DNA of 64,000 bases from Rhodococcus sovatensis (GCF_037327425.1 NZ_CP147846.1:806001-870000), one strand, 5' to 3'; shown: positions 16,558-24,869, counted from the first letter of the stretch. Made by a program: numbers and translations. The notes: generated from the sequence alone by a model not told the origin.

Positions 16558-17925
16558 TCAGCTGACGGGTTCGACGTCGGCGACCATGATGGGATCCAGT
16601 GTGGCGTTCTTGGCCTTCGAGGGCAAAGTCTCCGGCAGGAATGCGATGCCGATGAGACCGATGATGCTGAGCCCCATCAGGTATGCGGCTACGAGCCACG
16701 GACTGCCGTTCGACGTCGCAACCAGTGCAGTGGCGACGAGAGGCGCAGTTCCGCCGACAGCGGCTGCGGGGATTTCACGGGAGATCGCGATACCGCTCCA
16801 GCGAGCATTCGTCGGAAAGATCTCGGCGAGCAACGCTGCGGAGACACCGATGGTCGCGCCCTGAATGATGGCCAGTCCGAGGACCAGACCGACACCGACC
16901 AGCACGATGTTCTCCGTGCCGTACAACCAGAACAGCGGGAAAGCGAGGACGATGCCGAAGACGGCCGCGCCGAGCAGTACCGGCTTACGGCCGATGCGAT
17001 CGGCAAGTTTGCCGAAGTAGAGGGTTGCGGGGATTGTCAGCAGTTCGGCGATGATCAGCGCCACGAGCACCGCGGTCGGGTTCACCGTGAGAGTGCCGGT
17101 GACGTAGGAGACCGAGAATGTCTGCACGATGTAGACCCACGGCAAGGTGAACGTGAACAGGGCCATGCCGCAGATGAGGATGCGCCAGTGGTTCTTGACG
17201 GCTCCGGCCAAGGGCGAGTTCTGCACGGCGCCGTCCTTCGCTGCTTCTTCGAACGCGGCGGTCTCGCTCACTCGCAGTCGGAAGTAGAGGGCGAAGGCGA
17301 CAATGACCGCGCTGGCGATGAACGGGATACGCCAGCCCCAGGCGAGGAACTGCTCGTCGGGAAGCATGGTCAGCAAGGCGAACGTGCTGGTCGCCAACGC
17401 CATTCCGAGATACACCGACGCACCGGGGAAACCGGCGGTGTAGGCGCGGCGCTGCGGATCGGACGACTCGCTCGCCATGGTCATGGCGCCCGCAAACTCG
17501 GCGCCGGCACCGGCGCCTTGGAAGATACGCAACACGATCAGCAGAATCGGAGCCCAGATTCCGATCGATTCGGCGGTGGGGAGCAGACCGATGAACGTCG
17601 TCGCGATGCCCATCATCATCAGCGTCACCAGGAGCGTCATCTTGCGTCCGACGCGGTCACCGTAGTGCGCGAAGATCAGACCGCCGATCGGGCGCGCGCC
17701 GAATCCGACGGCGAAGGCCGCGAACGCGCCGAGCATTCCGGCGAAGCTCCCGGCGCCCGGGAAGAACAGCGGAGCGAACACCAGCGCGGATGCGAGGCCG
17801 TAGAGGGTGAAGTCGTACCACTCGATGATGGTGCCGACCGAGCTGCCGATGACGGCGTGGCGGCGTTCCTTCTTGGTCTTCGAGTCGACCTCGGGAAGGT
17901 TCGGGGTGTGAGACATGTCGGACAT
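16558..17925 (-). CDS. MFS transporter, metabolite:H+ symporter (KgtP/ShiA) type
   Basis: A 455-residue protein with about 12 hydrophobic helices. The N-terminal RRHAVIGSSVGTIIEWYDFTLYG and GGLIFAHYGDRVGRKMTLL motifs mark the metabolite:H+ symporter group, which takes up organic acids and osmolytes. ATG 17925 is chosen because AAGGAA lies just upstream and because the motif sits at the expected distance; the frame itself stays open much further. It lies between the HMG-CoA lyase and CoA-transferase genes, so it is probably the importer for the acid catabolised by this cluster. Confidence 0.92.
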   Translation of the reverse strand: MSDMSHTPNLPEVDSKTKKERRHAVIGSSVGTIIEWYDFTLYGLASALVFAPLFFPGAGSFAGMLGAFAAFAVGFGARPIGGLIFAHYGDRVGRKMTLLVTLMMMGIATTFIGLLPTAESIGIWAPILLIVLRIFQGAGAGAEFAGAMTMASESSDPQRRAYTAGFPGASVYLGMALATSTFALLTMLPDEQFLAWGWRIPFIASAVIVAFALYFRLRVSETAAFEEAAKDGAVQNSPLAGAVKNHWRILICGMALFTFTLPWVYIVQTFSVSYVTGTLTVNPTAVLVALIIAELLTIPATLYFGKLADRIGRKPVLLGAAVFGIVLAFPLFWLYGTENIVLVGVGLVLGLAIIQGATIGVSAALLAEIFPTNARWSGIAISREIPAAAVGGTAPLVATALVATSNGSPWLVAAYLMGLSIIGLIGIAFLPETLPSKAKNATLDPIMVADVEPVS

Positions 17926-17948
17926 ATCGATTCCTTGGGGTGCTGCGA

Positions 17949-18923
17949 TCAACGGGTAGGGGAGAGCGTGCGGTCGGCGCGCGCGGCGGACAACGCGCGG
18001 ACGACGGCAGAGGAGCTGGGACGGCCCATCGTGTCGGCCAACCACGCCGACACGTCGGACAGAGCATGGAGATCGACGCCGGTGTCGATACCGAGCCCGT
18101 CGAGCATCCACACCAGGTCTTCGGTGGCGAGGTTGCCCGTCGCACCATTGGCATAGGGGCAACGTCCCAATCCACCTGCCGACGAATCGAATTCGGTGAC
18201 ACCGGCCGTCAACGACGCATGCACGTTGGCAAGAGCCTGGCCGTAGGTGTCGTGCAGATGCATGGCGACCGTGTCGACCGTGATGCCCCGGGCGAGGACG
18301 GCCTCGAGGACCGCAAGAACGTGCGCGGGGGTGGCGACGCCGATCGTGTCCCCGAGGGACAAGGTCCCGACGCCCATCGCCATCAACTGCTCGGCGACGT
18401 CGGCGACGCGATGGACGTCCACCGCGCCCTCCCAGGGATCGCCGAAGCACATCGAGATGTACCCACGGGTCGTGATTCCCGCTGCGGCAGCGCCGCTCAC
18501 AACGACCTCCGCCGAAGCCAACGCGTCGGACATCGTCGATCCGAGGTTCTTGTACGCGAACGTTTCCGTCGCGCTGACGAACACTGCGATCTCGGTGGCC
18601 CCGGCCGCCAGCGCACGATCGAGACCACGTGCGTTGGGCGCCAACACGATCTGTCGCACGGACGACGGTAGATCGAGCGCCGCCATCAGGTCCTCGGCGT
18701 CCGCCAGCTGAGGGACCCAGCGAGGGGAGACGAAGCTCGTCAGTTCCAGATTCGTGATGCCCGACGCGACCAGACGTCGGCAGAATTCGACCTTGGTAGC
18801 CGTCGGAACCATCGTTTTCTCTGCTTGCAGCCCGTCGCGCGGGCCTACCTCGTACACCCGGACCGACCGCGGGAGCGATGAGTCCCGATGGACGTCAGGT
18901 CGGGGGAGATTTCCGGATGTCAT
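17949..18923 (-). CDS. mvaB: Hydroxymethylglutaryl-CoA lyase
   Basis: A 324-residue DRE-TIM metallolyase. YEVGPRDGLQ near residues 24-33 holds the catalytic Arg and metal-binding Asp. MHLHDTYGQALAN gives the HxH metal ligands. SAGGLGRCPYANGATGN contains the signature Cys of HMG-CoA lyase (GxGxCPYAxGAxGN). It splits HMG-CoA to acetyl-CoA and acetoacetate. ATG 18923 overlaps the HMG-CoA reductase stop as ATGA, so the two steps are coupled. The same fold also serves in leucine degradation, but adjacency to a class II reductase points to mevalonate catabolism. Confidence 0.93.
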   Translation of the reverse strand: MTSGNLPRPDVHRDSSLPRSVRVYEVGPRDGLQAEKTMVPTATKVEFCRRLVASGITNLELTSFVSPRWVPQLADAEDLMAALDLPSSVRQIVLAPNARGLDRALAAGATEIAVFVSATETFAYKNLGSTMSDALASAEVVVSGAAAAGITTRGYISMCFGDPWEGAVDVHRVADVAEQLMAMGVGTLSLGDTIGVATPAHVLAVLEAVLARGITVDTVAMHLHDTYGQALANVHASLTAGVTEFDSSAGGLGRCPYANGATGNLATEDLVWMLDGLGIDTGVDLHALSDVSAWLADTMGRPSSSAVVRALSAARADRTLSPTR

Positions 18924-20200
18924 ACGAGGCTGCCGTTGCGTAGGTCGCCGAGAATCTTCTCTGCATGTTCGACGCGAATCGAGCGGTCGCCGATCAGCCG
19001 CTGCACGACGTTGTCGAGTTCGTCGGCGGAGGCACCGGCCGTCACAGCGACGGTGCGGGCGTGAAGTCGCATGTGGCCCTGTTGGATTCCTTCGGCGGAC
19101 AACGCGCGGCATGCGCCGAGGTTCTGGGCTAGTCCGACGGCGACGATGACCTCGGCCAGTTCGGTGGCCGAGGTGACGCCGAGAATCTCGATCGACGTCC
19201 GTGCCACGGGATGCGCCTTGGTGGCACCGCCGACGAGACCGACCGCCATCGGCACTTCCAATGTTCCGGACAGGTTCCCGTCGGCTGTCTTCTCGAAGTG
19301 CGAGAGGGCGGTGTAGCGGCCGTCGGCGCCGACGGCGTGGGAGTGGCAGCCGGCCTCGACAGCGCGGGTGTCGTTCCCCGTCGCAAGAACGACTGCACTG
19401 ATGCCGTTCATGATGCCCTTGTTGTGCGTCGCGGCGCGGTAGGGATCGGCTTCGGCGAAGGCAGACGCGTGGACGATGTTGTCCACGACCTCGGATCCGC
19501 CGAGGAGATCGCGATCGAACACTGCGCGTGCCCGGACGATGCGCTGGTCTGCCTTGTTTGTCAGAATGCGGAGCAACGGTCGCCCGCCTGCGATCGCGGC
19601 GAGCCTCGGGGCGACGGACTCGGCCATGGTGTTGACGGCGTTGGCGCCCATGGCATCTCGGACGTCGACGACGATGTGCGCGATGACGTGGACGCCGGTG
19701 CGGGTGGGAAGAACACGAACCGTGAGGTCGCGAGCGCCACCGCCGAACTTCACGAGCGTCGGATCCTCGGCGTTCGACAGTTCGAGGATCTCCTCGCGCG
19801 CTTCGAGGATGCGCAGGCGAGCGGCCTCGGGATCCTGGACGTCGAGCAGCTGAATCTGAGCCTGCATGACGGGCCCGGTGTGGGAGACGAAAAAACCGCC
19901 GTGCGGTCGCGTCATGCGTGACGCGTTGCTCGCGGCAGCGACGACCGACGGCTCCTCGGTGGCCATCGGCACCAGGTACTCGTTGTCGTTGACGATGACG
20001 TTGGTGGCGATGCCGACCGGAATGCCGAGGACACCGACGACGTTCTCGACCATGTGATCGGCCTGCTCGACCGAGAGTCCGGTGTTCGGATCCAGCGAGT
20101 CGAGTGCGGATGCGGAGAGCCCGGTGCGATCTGCGACCGTTCGGCGACGCTCCAGCGGCGACAAGTCCTTGAATCCTGGAATTCGACTGCTGACGGGCAC
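18920..20200 (-). CDS. mvaA: Hydroxymethylglutaryl-CoA reductase, class II degradative type
   Basis: 426 residues, close to the Pseudomonas mevalonii enzyme length. Motifs are ENVVGVLGIPVG (53-64), the catalytic Glu in ATEEPSVVAAASNAS (82-83), DAMGANAVN (182-190), Lys261 in HNKGIMNG, Asp277 in TGNDTRAVEAGCHSHA and His376 in GHMRLHA. There is no membrane anchor. Degradative enzymes run mevalonate + CoA to HMG-CoA with NAD+. It is the first gene of the five-gene leftward run with lyase, transporter, CoA-transferase and hydratase, and is preceded by two perfect palindromes. A biosynthetic role is unlikely because no mevalonate kinase genes are nearby. Confidence 0.94.
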   Translation of the reverse strand: MPVSSRIPGFKDLSPLERRRTVADRTGLSASALDSLDPNTGLSVEQADHMVENVVGVLGIPVGIATNVIVNDNEYLVPMATEEPSVVAAASNASRMTRPHGGFFVSHTGPVMQAQIQLLDVQDPEAARLRILEAREEILELSNAEDPTLVKFGGGARDLTVRVLPTRTGVHVIAHIVVDVRDAMGANAVNTMAESVAPRLAAIAGGRPLLRILTNKADQRIVRARAVFDRDLLGGSEVVDNIVHASAFAEADPYRAATHNKGIMNGISAVVLATGNDTRAVEAGCHSHAVGADGRYTALSHFEKTADGNLSGTLEVPMAVGLVGGATKAHPVARTSIEILGVTSATELAEVIVAVGLAQNLGACRALSAEGIQQGHMRLHARTVAVTAGASADELDNVVQRLIGDRSIRVEHAEKILGDLRNGSLV

Positions 20201-20292
20201 TACTTCCTCCGCACGTTCGACTCGGCCTGCCCGATTGGGCGCGGCCGTTGGGATATCGAACGCAACGCTACGGTTGGATTGTGACGTGGAAT

Positions 20293-20309
20293 ATGTGTTT
20301 TTAACACAT
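20293..20309 (-). promoter_or_regulatory. Palindrome 1 upstream of the HMG-CoA reductase gene
   Basis: ATGTGTT-TTT-AACACAT is a perfect inverted repeat with 7-base arms, about 93 bases upstream of the reductase start. It shares the TGTG/CACA theme with palindrome 2; the centres are 32 bases apart, about three helical turns, as expected for cooperative binding of one regulator. The PucR-type protein encoded just upstream is the natural candidate. Confidence 0.65.
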
Positions 20310-20325
20310 CAATAGCGGCCATCAG

Positions 20326-20340
20326 TGTGTCATCGACACA
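20326..20340 (-). promoter_or_regulatory. Palindrome 2 upstream of the HMG-CoA reductase gene
   Basis: TGTGTC-ATC-GACACA is a perfect 6-base-arm inverted repeat abutting the stop codon of the PucR-type gene. With palindrome 1 it forms a two-site candidate operator for the mevalonate-type operon. Confidence 0.62.
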
Positions 20341-22260
20341 TCATGAACGGAACCGAGCAGCGCGTAGAGAATCCAGTCGCACTGCCGTCGAGATACGGAA
20401 GAGCGGTTCGTCGTCGCGCCAGCCGTCGCCGAGCAGGAGTCGCAGTCTGTCGAGGCGCTGCAGGATCGTGTTGGTGTGATAGCTCAGGGCGCGGGCCGTC
20501 TTGGTCGGGCTCGTCTCGTTGCGCACGAATGCACGTAGGGTCACCACGAGGTCGGTGCTGTGCTCGGCGTCGTAGGCGATGACCGGACCGATGACGTGGT
20601 CGATGAACGCGTGGACCGCGTCAGGATCGGATCCGAACATCACCATGTAGGGATGGAACGATTCGGTGGTGACGACGTCGTTGTCGATGCCGAGTGCCTC
20701 GAGGAGTCGCGCCGTGCGGTGGGCGACGTCGAACCGTTCCGACAATGCGTCGACGTTCGGGGCCTGCGGCGGGACGATGACGAGAATGTTGGGCACTCCG
20801 CCGGACAGGAGGGCGCGTCGAACGTCGTTGGCCTCGGTTATCGGATCGGCGCTGTGCAGGACGGCGACCAGAACATCGGAGTAGTTACTGACCAGACCGT
20901 CCTGTTGATACCGCGCTGCGACGAGCGCCGCCGCGGCAGATCGACACTGCATGGGGGCGACGATGACGAGAACGGTATCGAGCAGGGACGCATCGACGCT
21001 GTGGGCACGCGCCCGTCGATCCAGGTCTCGACGTCGTTCCGGTGACGGGTCGAGTACATCGGCGATGAGTTCGTGCCGGACGCGTTGGTCCGCGTCGGCG
21101 ACGGCGTTCTGCTGCAGCGTGAGCAGGGCCGCAACCTGCGCTGCGCGCTCGATGGTGCGGTCGTCGACGGAGCCGAGTTCGAGTTCACCCGCGCTGAGCA
21201 GGACGGCTCCGAAGTAGAGCTCGCCTGCAGTGACCGCTGCGACGACCTGAGTATCCGATGTACCGGCGTCGACGTAGGAGCAGTGTCCGGTCGCGCGGCT
21301 GCGTTCGATCGCGTTCCGAACGCCGACGGACACGCTGACGATGGCCGAGATGTGTGCGGACGGCTCGGAGGAGGCGAGTATGCGCATGTCCGAGTCGACG
21401 ATGGTCACGTACCGATCCAGCGCCCGCGCCAAAGTGGTTGCCACCTGGTCGAATCCGCCACCGACGAGAACCGCCTGTACAAGCTCCTGGTGGACTGTGT
21501 TGGAACGGTCGCGCACCGCGACATGATCGGTCAACGTCCTAAGTGCTGTGCGGGCTTCCTCCTCCGAAGCACGCAGCTGCGTAAGCGTGTTGGCGGTCTG
21601 CAGGACGATCGACGCATGGTCGGCGAGCGCCGACAGCATCGCGATCTGCTCCGGCGCGAACACGTGCTCTTGGCGGGTGGCCGAGAACAACACCCCGAGG
21701 ACCCGGCCGTCGGACAGCATCGGTACGCCGAGGATGGACACGATGCCCTCGCGCGAGACAGCGTCGTCGATGTCGGTGTCGTGGGTGCCCTCGTCGTAGT
21801 CGCTGTAGCGTTGAACCCAGTGCGCACTACGGGAATCGGCGACCCGACTGGCCAAACCCATGCCTGCGGGGACTCGAAGATTGCGGAACTGAGGAGTCAC
21901 CGACCCGATTGTCTTGCGGACGTGCAGAGTCCTTGTCTCGGAATCGAACTCGGACAGATAGGTGACGTCGCTGCCCATCATGTCGTGTGCGCGGGAGACC
22001 AATCGTTCGAGCAGACCGTCGATGTCGCGGACCTCGGCCAGATCACGCGCGCTGGCGAACAGGGTGCCCAGTTCGTGTTCGCGACGACGAAGCCGAGTCA
22101 GCTCTTCCCTGGTCGCGCGGGATCGGTGCAGAACCGTGGCCCGGGTGGCGGCGTCGACGCCCAACTCGCTCAGCAGGCGATCGAGCTCGGGTTCCTCGAC
22201 GTCCCGGGACAGCGCGTCGGCGATTCTGCCGGCGACTCGGGAGAGGTCGGTGCTCGTCAT
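20341..22260 (-). CDS. GAF-containing PucR/CdaR-type transcriptional regulator
   Basis: A 639-residue regulator. A GAF-like sensory domain covers about residues 60-210 (LFASARDLAEVRDIDGLLERLVSRAHDMMGSDVTYL). A central region follows. The C-terminus holds the PucR helix-turn-helix: VVTLRAFVRNETSPTKTARALSYHTNTILQRLDRL with downstream LLLGDG. Such proteins usually activate catabolic genes. It is transcribed in the same direction as, and 140 bases upstream of, the HMG-CoA reductase operon, and the gap holds two palindromes. It probably senses the imported acid or an intermediate (inference). Confidence 0.9.
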   Translation of the reverse strand: MTSTDLSRVAGRIADALSRDVEEPELDRLLSELGVDAATRATVLHRSRATREELTRLRRREHELGTLFASARDLAEVRDIDGLLERLVSRAHDMMGSDVTYLSEFDSETRTLHVRKTIGSVTPQFRNLRVPAGMGLASRVADSRSAHWVQRYSDYDEGTHDTDIDDAVSREGIVSILGVPMLSDGRVLGVLFSATRQEHVFAPEQIAMLSALADHASIVLQTANTLTQLRASEEEARTALRTLTDHVAVRDRSNTVHQELVQAVLVGGGFDQVATTLARALDRYVTIVDSDMRILASSEPSAHISAIVSVSVGVRNAIERSRATGHCSYVDAGTSDTQVVAAVTAGELYFGAVLLSAGELELGSVDDRTIERAAQVAALLTLQQNAVADADQRVRHELIADVLDPSPERRRDLDRRARAHSVDASLLDTVLVIVAPMQCRSAAAALVAARYQQDGLVSNYSDVLVAVLHSADPITEANDVRRALLSGGVPNILVIVPPQAPNVDALSERFDVAHRTARLLEALGIDNDVVTTESFHPYMVMFGSDPDAVHAFIDHVIGPVIAYDAEHSTDLVVTLRAFVRNETSPTKTARALSYHTNTILQRLDRLRLLLGDGWRDDEPLFRISTAVRLDSLRAARFRS

Positions 22261-22269
22261 GGTGCGAGC

Positions 22270-22612
22270 CTAATGACCAGTCTCACGCACCAGTGCCCTC
22301 ACCGGTGTGGGGTCGCGACCCAACAACGCCGCGGTGACAACTCCGCTGGCCAGGAAGTCGCGCTCGCCGTAGAAATCGAACACCGCGTGGAGGCGGAGCC
22401 GCTCATCCACTCCTCGACGCTCACTGATTCCGCCGACTACCTGCCTCGATCAGGCGAACCACGTCGCGCACACTCAGTACCTCCGGCCCACCAAGCTCGT
22501 ACCTCGACTCGTGATGCGAGTCGGGTCCATGGACGAGGACCCGCGCGGCTATCTCGTGGAGGCTGACGACCATCGCGTGGCTACCGGGTGCACTAACCGA
22601 CGGCGCGGACAT
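22270..22612 (-). pseudogene. Remnant of an NmrA-type NAD(P)-binding reductase
   Basis: Two frames of one former gene can be read leftward. The 5' piece (22612 to about 22430) gives VVSLHEIAARVLVHG..YELGGPEVLSVRDVVRLI. After a frameshift near 22435 the 3' piece gives LHAVFDFYGERDFLASGVVTAALLG and ends at a TAG at 22270-22272. These match the C-terminal half of NmrA/atypical-SDR proteins. The N-terminal nucleotide-binding part is absent. The remnant abuts the PucR gene start. Confidence 0.6.
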
Positions 22613-22627
22613 CGAGTACGGCGTCTG

Positions 22628-22770
22628 GCACGGTGGTCACCCTCACCTACGACTGGACAGACCCTCCTGAGGCCACGCGCGCCGCGATAGGTGGTTTGCC
22701 TTCGGTGCCCGAGTCCTTCCTCGCGGCGTCCCTGGCTGCATTGGAGAACAGTGTGGTTGGTCGTAAGTGA
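22628..22770 (+). pseudogene. C-terminal remnant of an SRPBCC-type protein
   Basis: A short rightward frame reads TVVTLTYDWTDPP..AAIGGLPSVPESFLAASLAALENSVVG and ends at TGA 22768-22770. The VTLTYDWT strand followed by a helix ending in a LE..-type tail resembles the C-terminus of polyketide-cyclase/SRPBCC proteins. Nothing upstream in this frame continues the domain and there is no start codon. It lies against the NmrA remnant, so the stretch 22270-22770 looks like decayed genes. Confidence 0.45.
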
Positions 22771-22795
22771 TCGGGTGCGTTCGACCGCGCGCAGC

Positions 22796-22820
22796 GCGGT
22801 CCACTGCACCGGATTCAATG
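22796..22820. repeat. Left direct repeat flanking the AbiEi/DUF559 gene
   Basis: These 25 bases match 23725-23749 at 21 of 25 positions (core CTGCACC.GATTCA.TG). The element contains ACTGCACCGGAT (22803-22814), whose exact reverse complement occurs at 23699-23710 in the last codons of the gene. The repeat pair closely brackets the gene (39 bases before the start, 3 after the stop). Confidence 0.45.
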
Positions 22821-22858
22821 GCTGGAACCGTTCGGCGCCACCTAGCGTCCAAAAGGGC

Positions 22859-23722
22859 ATGCTAGATCAATGGCTGGCTCAGCATGACGGCGTGATCACT
22901 CGTGCGCAGGCGCGAGACTGTGGTCTGAGCGACGATTCGATCGACCGTTTGGTTCGTTCCGGTGCATGGTGCGTACACAGTCGTGGGGTTTACTTCGTCG
23001 CGAACCGCCCGTTCACCGACGATGCCCGCATTCGGTGCGTGCTGTGGGGCGCAGGGGTGAGCGCCGTGCTGAGCGGTGAGGCCGCGGCGTTTTGGCACAA
23101 GGTGATTGCAGATGTGCCCAGCCTCATCGATGTCACCGTTCCGCGCGCTGGTCGAAGCCGCGCCGAGGGCTGTCGACTCCGAAGACGGGACGTGCACCCC
23201 AAAGATGTCGTGCTGCGCCGTGGGCTTCGAGTGACGTCACTCGAACTGACGGTTCTCGAAGCATCCGTCGGCAAAGCACACATCATGGATCGCGCGTTGC
23301 AGCGCCACACGAATCTGGAACGGCTGCGACGCGCACACGCGCGAAACGTGGGCCGAACCGGCTCACCCAAGGCCGAGCGTCTGCTGAAGGCGGCAGAGGG
23401 TGGCGCGCGGTCAGAAGGCGAGCGCCTGTTGATTCGTGAGCTCCGGGTCCAGAAGATCCAGGGCTGGGTGGTCAATTTCAGGTGGGGCGGTTACGAGATC
23501 GACATCGCATTCCCTGGCGTGATGGTGGCAGTCGAGATCGACGGGTGGGCCTTCCATTCCGATCGCGATGCGTTCCAGCGGGACCGGACCAGACAGAATG
23601 TCCTGAGCCAGAGTTGGACGGTCCTCCGCTACACCTGGGCAGACCTCACCGAACGGCCGGAACGCGTAGTCGCCGAAATCGTGGCAACAGTCGATCGGAT
23701 CCGGTGCAGTCAGCCGCGCTGA
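22859..23722 (+). CDS. AbiEi-antitoxin-like domain protein with C-terminal DUF559 nuclease-like domain
   Basis: 287 residues from ATG 22859. The N-terminus (QHDGVITRAQARDCGLSDDSIDRLVRSGAWCVHSRGVYF) fits the AbiEi-type winged-helix domain of type IV toxin-antitoxin antitoxins. The C-terminus (YEIDIAFPGVMVAVEIDGWAFHSDRDAFQRDRTRQNVL) fits DUF559, a Vsr/PD-(D/E)XK-like nuclease fold with the acidic EID and EIDGxxxH residues kept. No cognate AbiEii toxin gene is adjacent. Such fused proteins are frequent in actinobacteria and their function is unknown. Flanking repeats and decayed genes on the left suggest an inserted unit. Confidence 0.85.
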   Translation: MLDQWLAQHDGVITRAQARDCGLSDDSIDRLVRSGAWCVHSRGVYFVANRPFTDDARIRCVLWGAGVSAVLSGEAAAFWHKVIADVPSLIDVTVPRAGRSRAEGCRLRRRDVHPKDVVLRRGLRVTSLELTVLEASVGKAHIMDRALQRHTNLERLRRAHARNVGRTGSPKAERLLKAAEGGARSEGERLLIRELRVQKIQGWVVNFRWGGYEIDIAFPGVMVAVEIDGWAFHSDRDAFQRDRTRQNVLSQSWTVLRYTWADLTERPERVVAEIVATVDRIRCSQPR

Positions 23723-23724
23723 CC

Positions 23725-23749
23725 GCGGTCGCCTGCACCCGATTCAGTG
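23725..23749. repeat. Right direct repeat flanking the AbiEi/DUF559 gene
   Basis: Partner of 22796-22820 (21 of 25 bases identical), beginning three bases after the stop codon of the DUF559 protein gene. It could be a duplicated target or simply residual homology between gene flanks. Confidence 0.45.
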
Positions 23750-23955
23750 ACCGGCCGACATCGACGCCGAGCAACGCACACGCCGCGAGGGTGGGCGCCT
23801 GGAGAGGCGCATCTTCGCAACGTAAAGCACTGTGCAGCCGATGGGTGTCCGACGATCGATCGACTGTCGATACTGCGAGCGAACGTAGGCAAGCGGAACC
23901 ATTCGACCCTCCGTTGCGTCTAATCTCTTGATCGAGTCTGACGGAGGGGGTCCGT

Positions 23956-24480
23956 GTGCGGAAGTTCTTGCCGGTGGTGGTTGCGGTGGTCGCGCTGCTC
24001 GGTGGTTGCAGCCGGGGGGTGGAGCCTCAGGCGGTTGCCGAACCAACTAGGTGGGATCCGTGCAGCATCACGCCCGAGCAGATCGAGGCGACGGGGTTGG
24101 ATCCTGACTACAGAGACGTCGGCTGGGGTGAGGGCATCGTGGTCGACGACTGGGACATCTGCTCGTTCAAACCTGTTGGCTTCGATGTGCCGTACTTCTT
24201 CGTCGTAATGTCGTCGCTCGACCGCACGATCGAAGAGGCACGAGAAGATTCCTCGAACTTCGACGGACTTGACTTCCAAGTCGATGGCCGTGACGCGTTC
24301 CAATACAAGACCGACATCGCGCGGTCGATCATCGATTGCAACGTCGCTGTCGAGCTGCCACCCGGTGTTGTGGTGTTCACCATCAACTACAACGATGTCG
24401 ACGACGGTATCGACCCGTGCCCAATACTGCTCGAGCACGTTGGTGATCTAGAGGCCGCTTTACCACCCGCAACCAAGTAG
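23956..24480 (+). CDS. DUF3558-family lipoprotein
   Basis: A 174-residue protein from GTG 23956, with a strong GGAGGGGG ribosome-binding site. A lipoprotein signal (MRKFLPVVVAVVALLGGC, Cys 18) is followed by the DUF3558 pattern: RWDPCSITPEQIEATGLDP near 31-50, a middle Cys (DICSFKP) and DCNVAVELP. Members are anchored on the outer face of the actinobacterial membrane; their function is not established, but they often sit beside WXG100/ESX-like or secreted-toxin genes. It is eight bases upstream of the next gene, so the two form an operon. Confidence 0.88.
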   Translation: MRKFLPVVVAVVALLGGCSRGVEPQAVAEPTRWDPCSITPEQIEATGLDPDYRDVGWGEGIVVDDWDICSFKPVGFDVPYFFVVMSSLDRTIEEAREDSSNFDGLDFQVDGRDAFQYKTDIARSIIDCNVAVELPPGVVVFTINYNDVDDGIDPCPILLEHVGDLEAALPPATK

Positions 24481-24488
24481 GAGATTCG

Positions 24489-24869
24489 ATGGGTAATCCG
24501 GGCGAGCCGCTAACTTACTGGCAGTCACTCGCGGTGGCCGCAGACCACGGGCACCTGTATCTGAACCCGGAGGCCGCGAGAGCGTGCAGCGAAGCCTGTG
24601 ACAACTTCATTTTAAAACTTGAATCGCACAAGTCGACTGCAAAGACCCTGGCCAACGTCGACGGTTGGGGCGACTTCGACTCCGGCCGAGCGCTGCGGAA
24701 GATCTTTTCCGAGAAGGCGGTGGGCGGGGACAACAACATGGTCGACGTATTGGAGAGTCATATTCAAGTCGTCCGAGAGATGCAGATCGTCTTCCGGAAG
24801 TTCTTCGCTGCGACCGAAGCGCTGGACGGAGAGAACGCCGCTGATCTCACCCAGGCCGGGCCGAACTAG
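24489..24869 (+). CDS. Small helical protein, ESX/WXG-like, partner of the DUF3558 lipoprotein
   Basis: A 126-residue soluble protein with AGGAG upstream of ATG 24489. It has no signal peptide and appears mainly alpha-helical: EAARACSEACDNFILKLESHKSTAKTL, then VDVLESHIQVVREMQIVFRKFFAATEAL. The size, helical hairpin character and pairing with a DUF3558 lipoprotein resemble type VII secretion-associated WXG100-like proteins, although the canonical WxG is only loosely present (VDGWGDF). No large toxin or ESX core gene follows; the next gene is convergent. Function unknown. Confidence 0.75.
   Translation: MGNPGEPLTYWQSLAVAADHGHLYLNPEAARACSEACDNFILKLESHKSTAKTLANVDGWGDFDSGRALRKIFSEKAVGGDNNMVDVLESHIQVVREMQIVFRKFFAATEALDGENAADLTQAGPN

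Noticed and set aside
15379..18156. A 925-codon open frame on the plus strand
   Set aside because: It lies opposite the CoA-transferase, MFS and lyase genes, and its product is a low-complexity Arg/Asp/Glu string without domains. It is an antisense shadow typical of high GC.
21073..22566. A 497-codon plus-strand frame over the PucR-type gene
   Set aside because: It is antisense to a regulator with recognisable GAF and HTH parts and runs into the remnant region.
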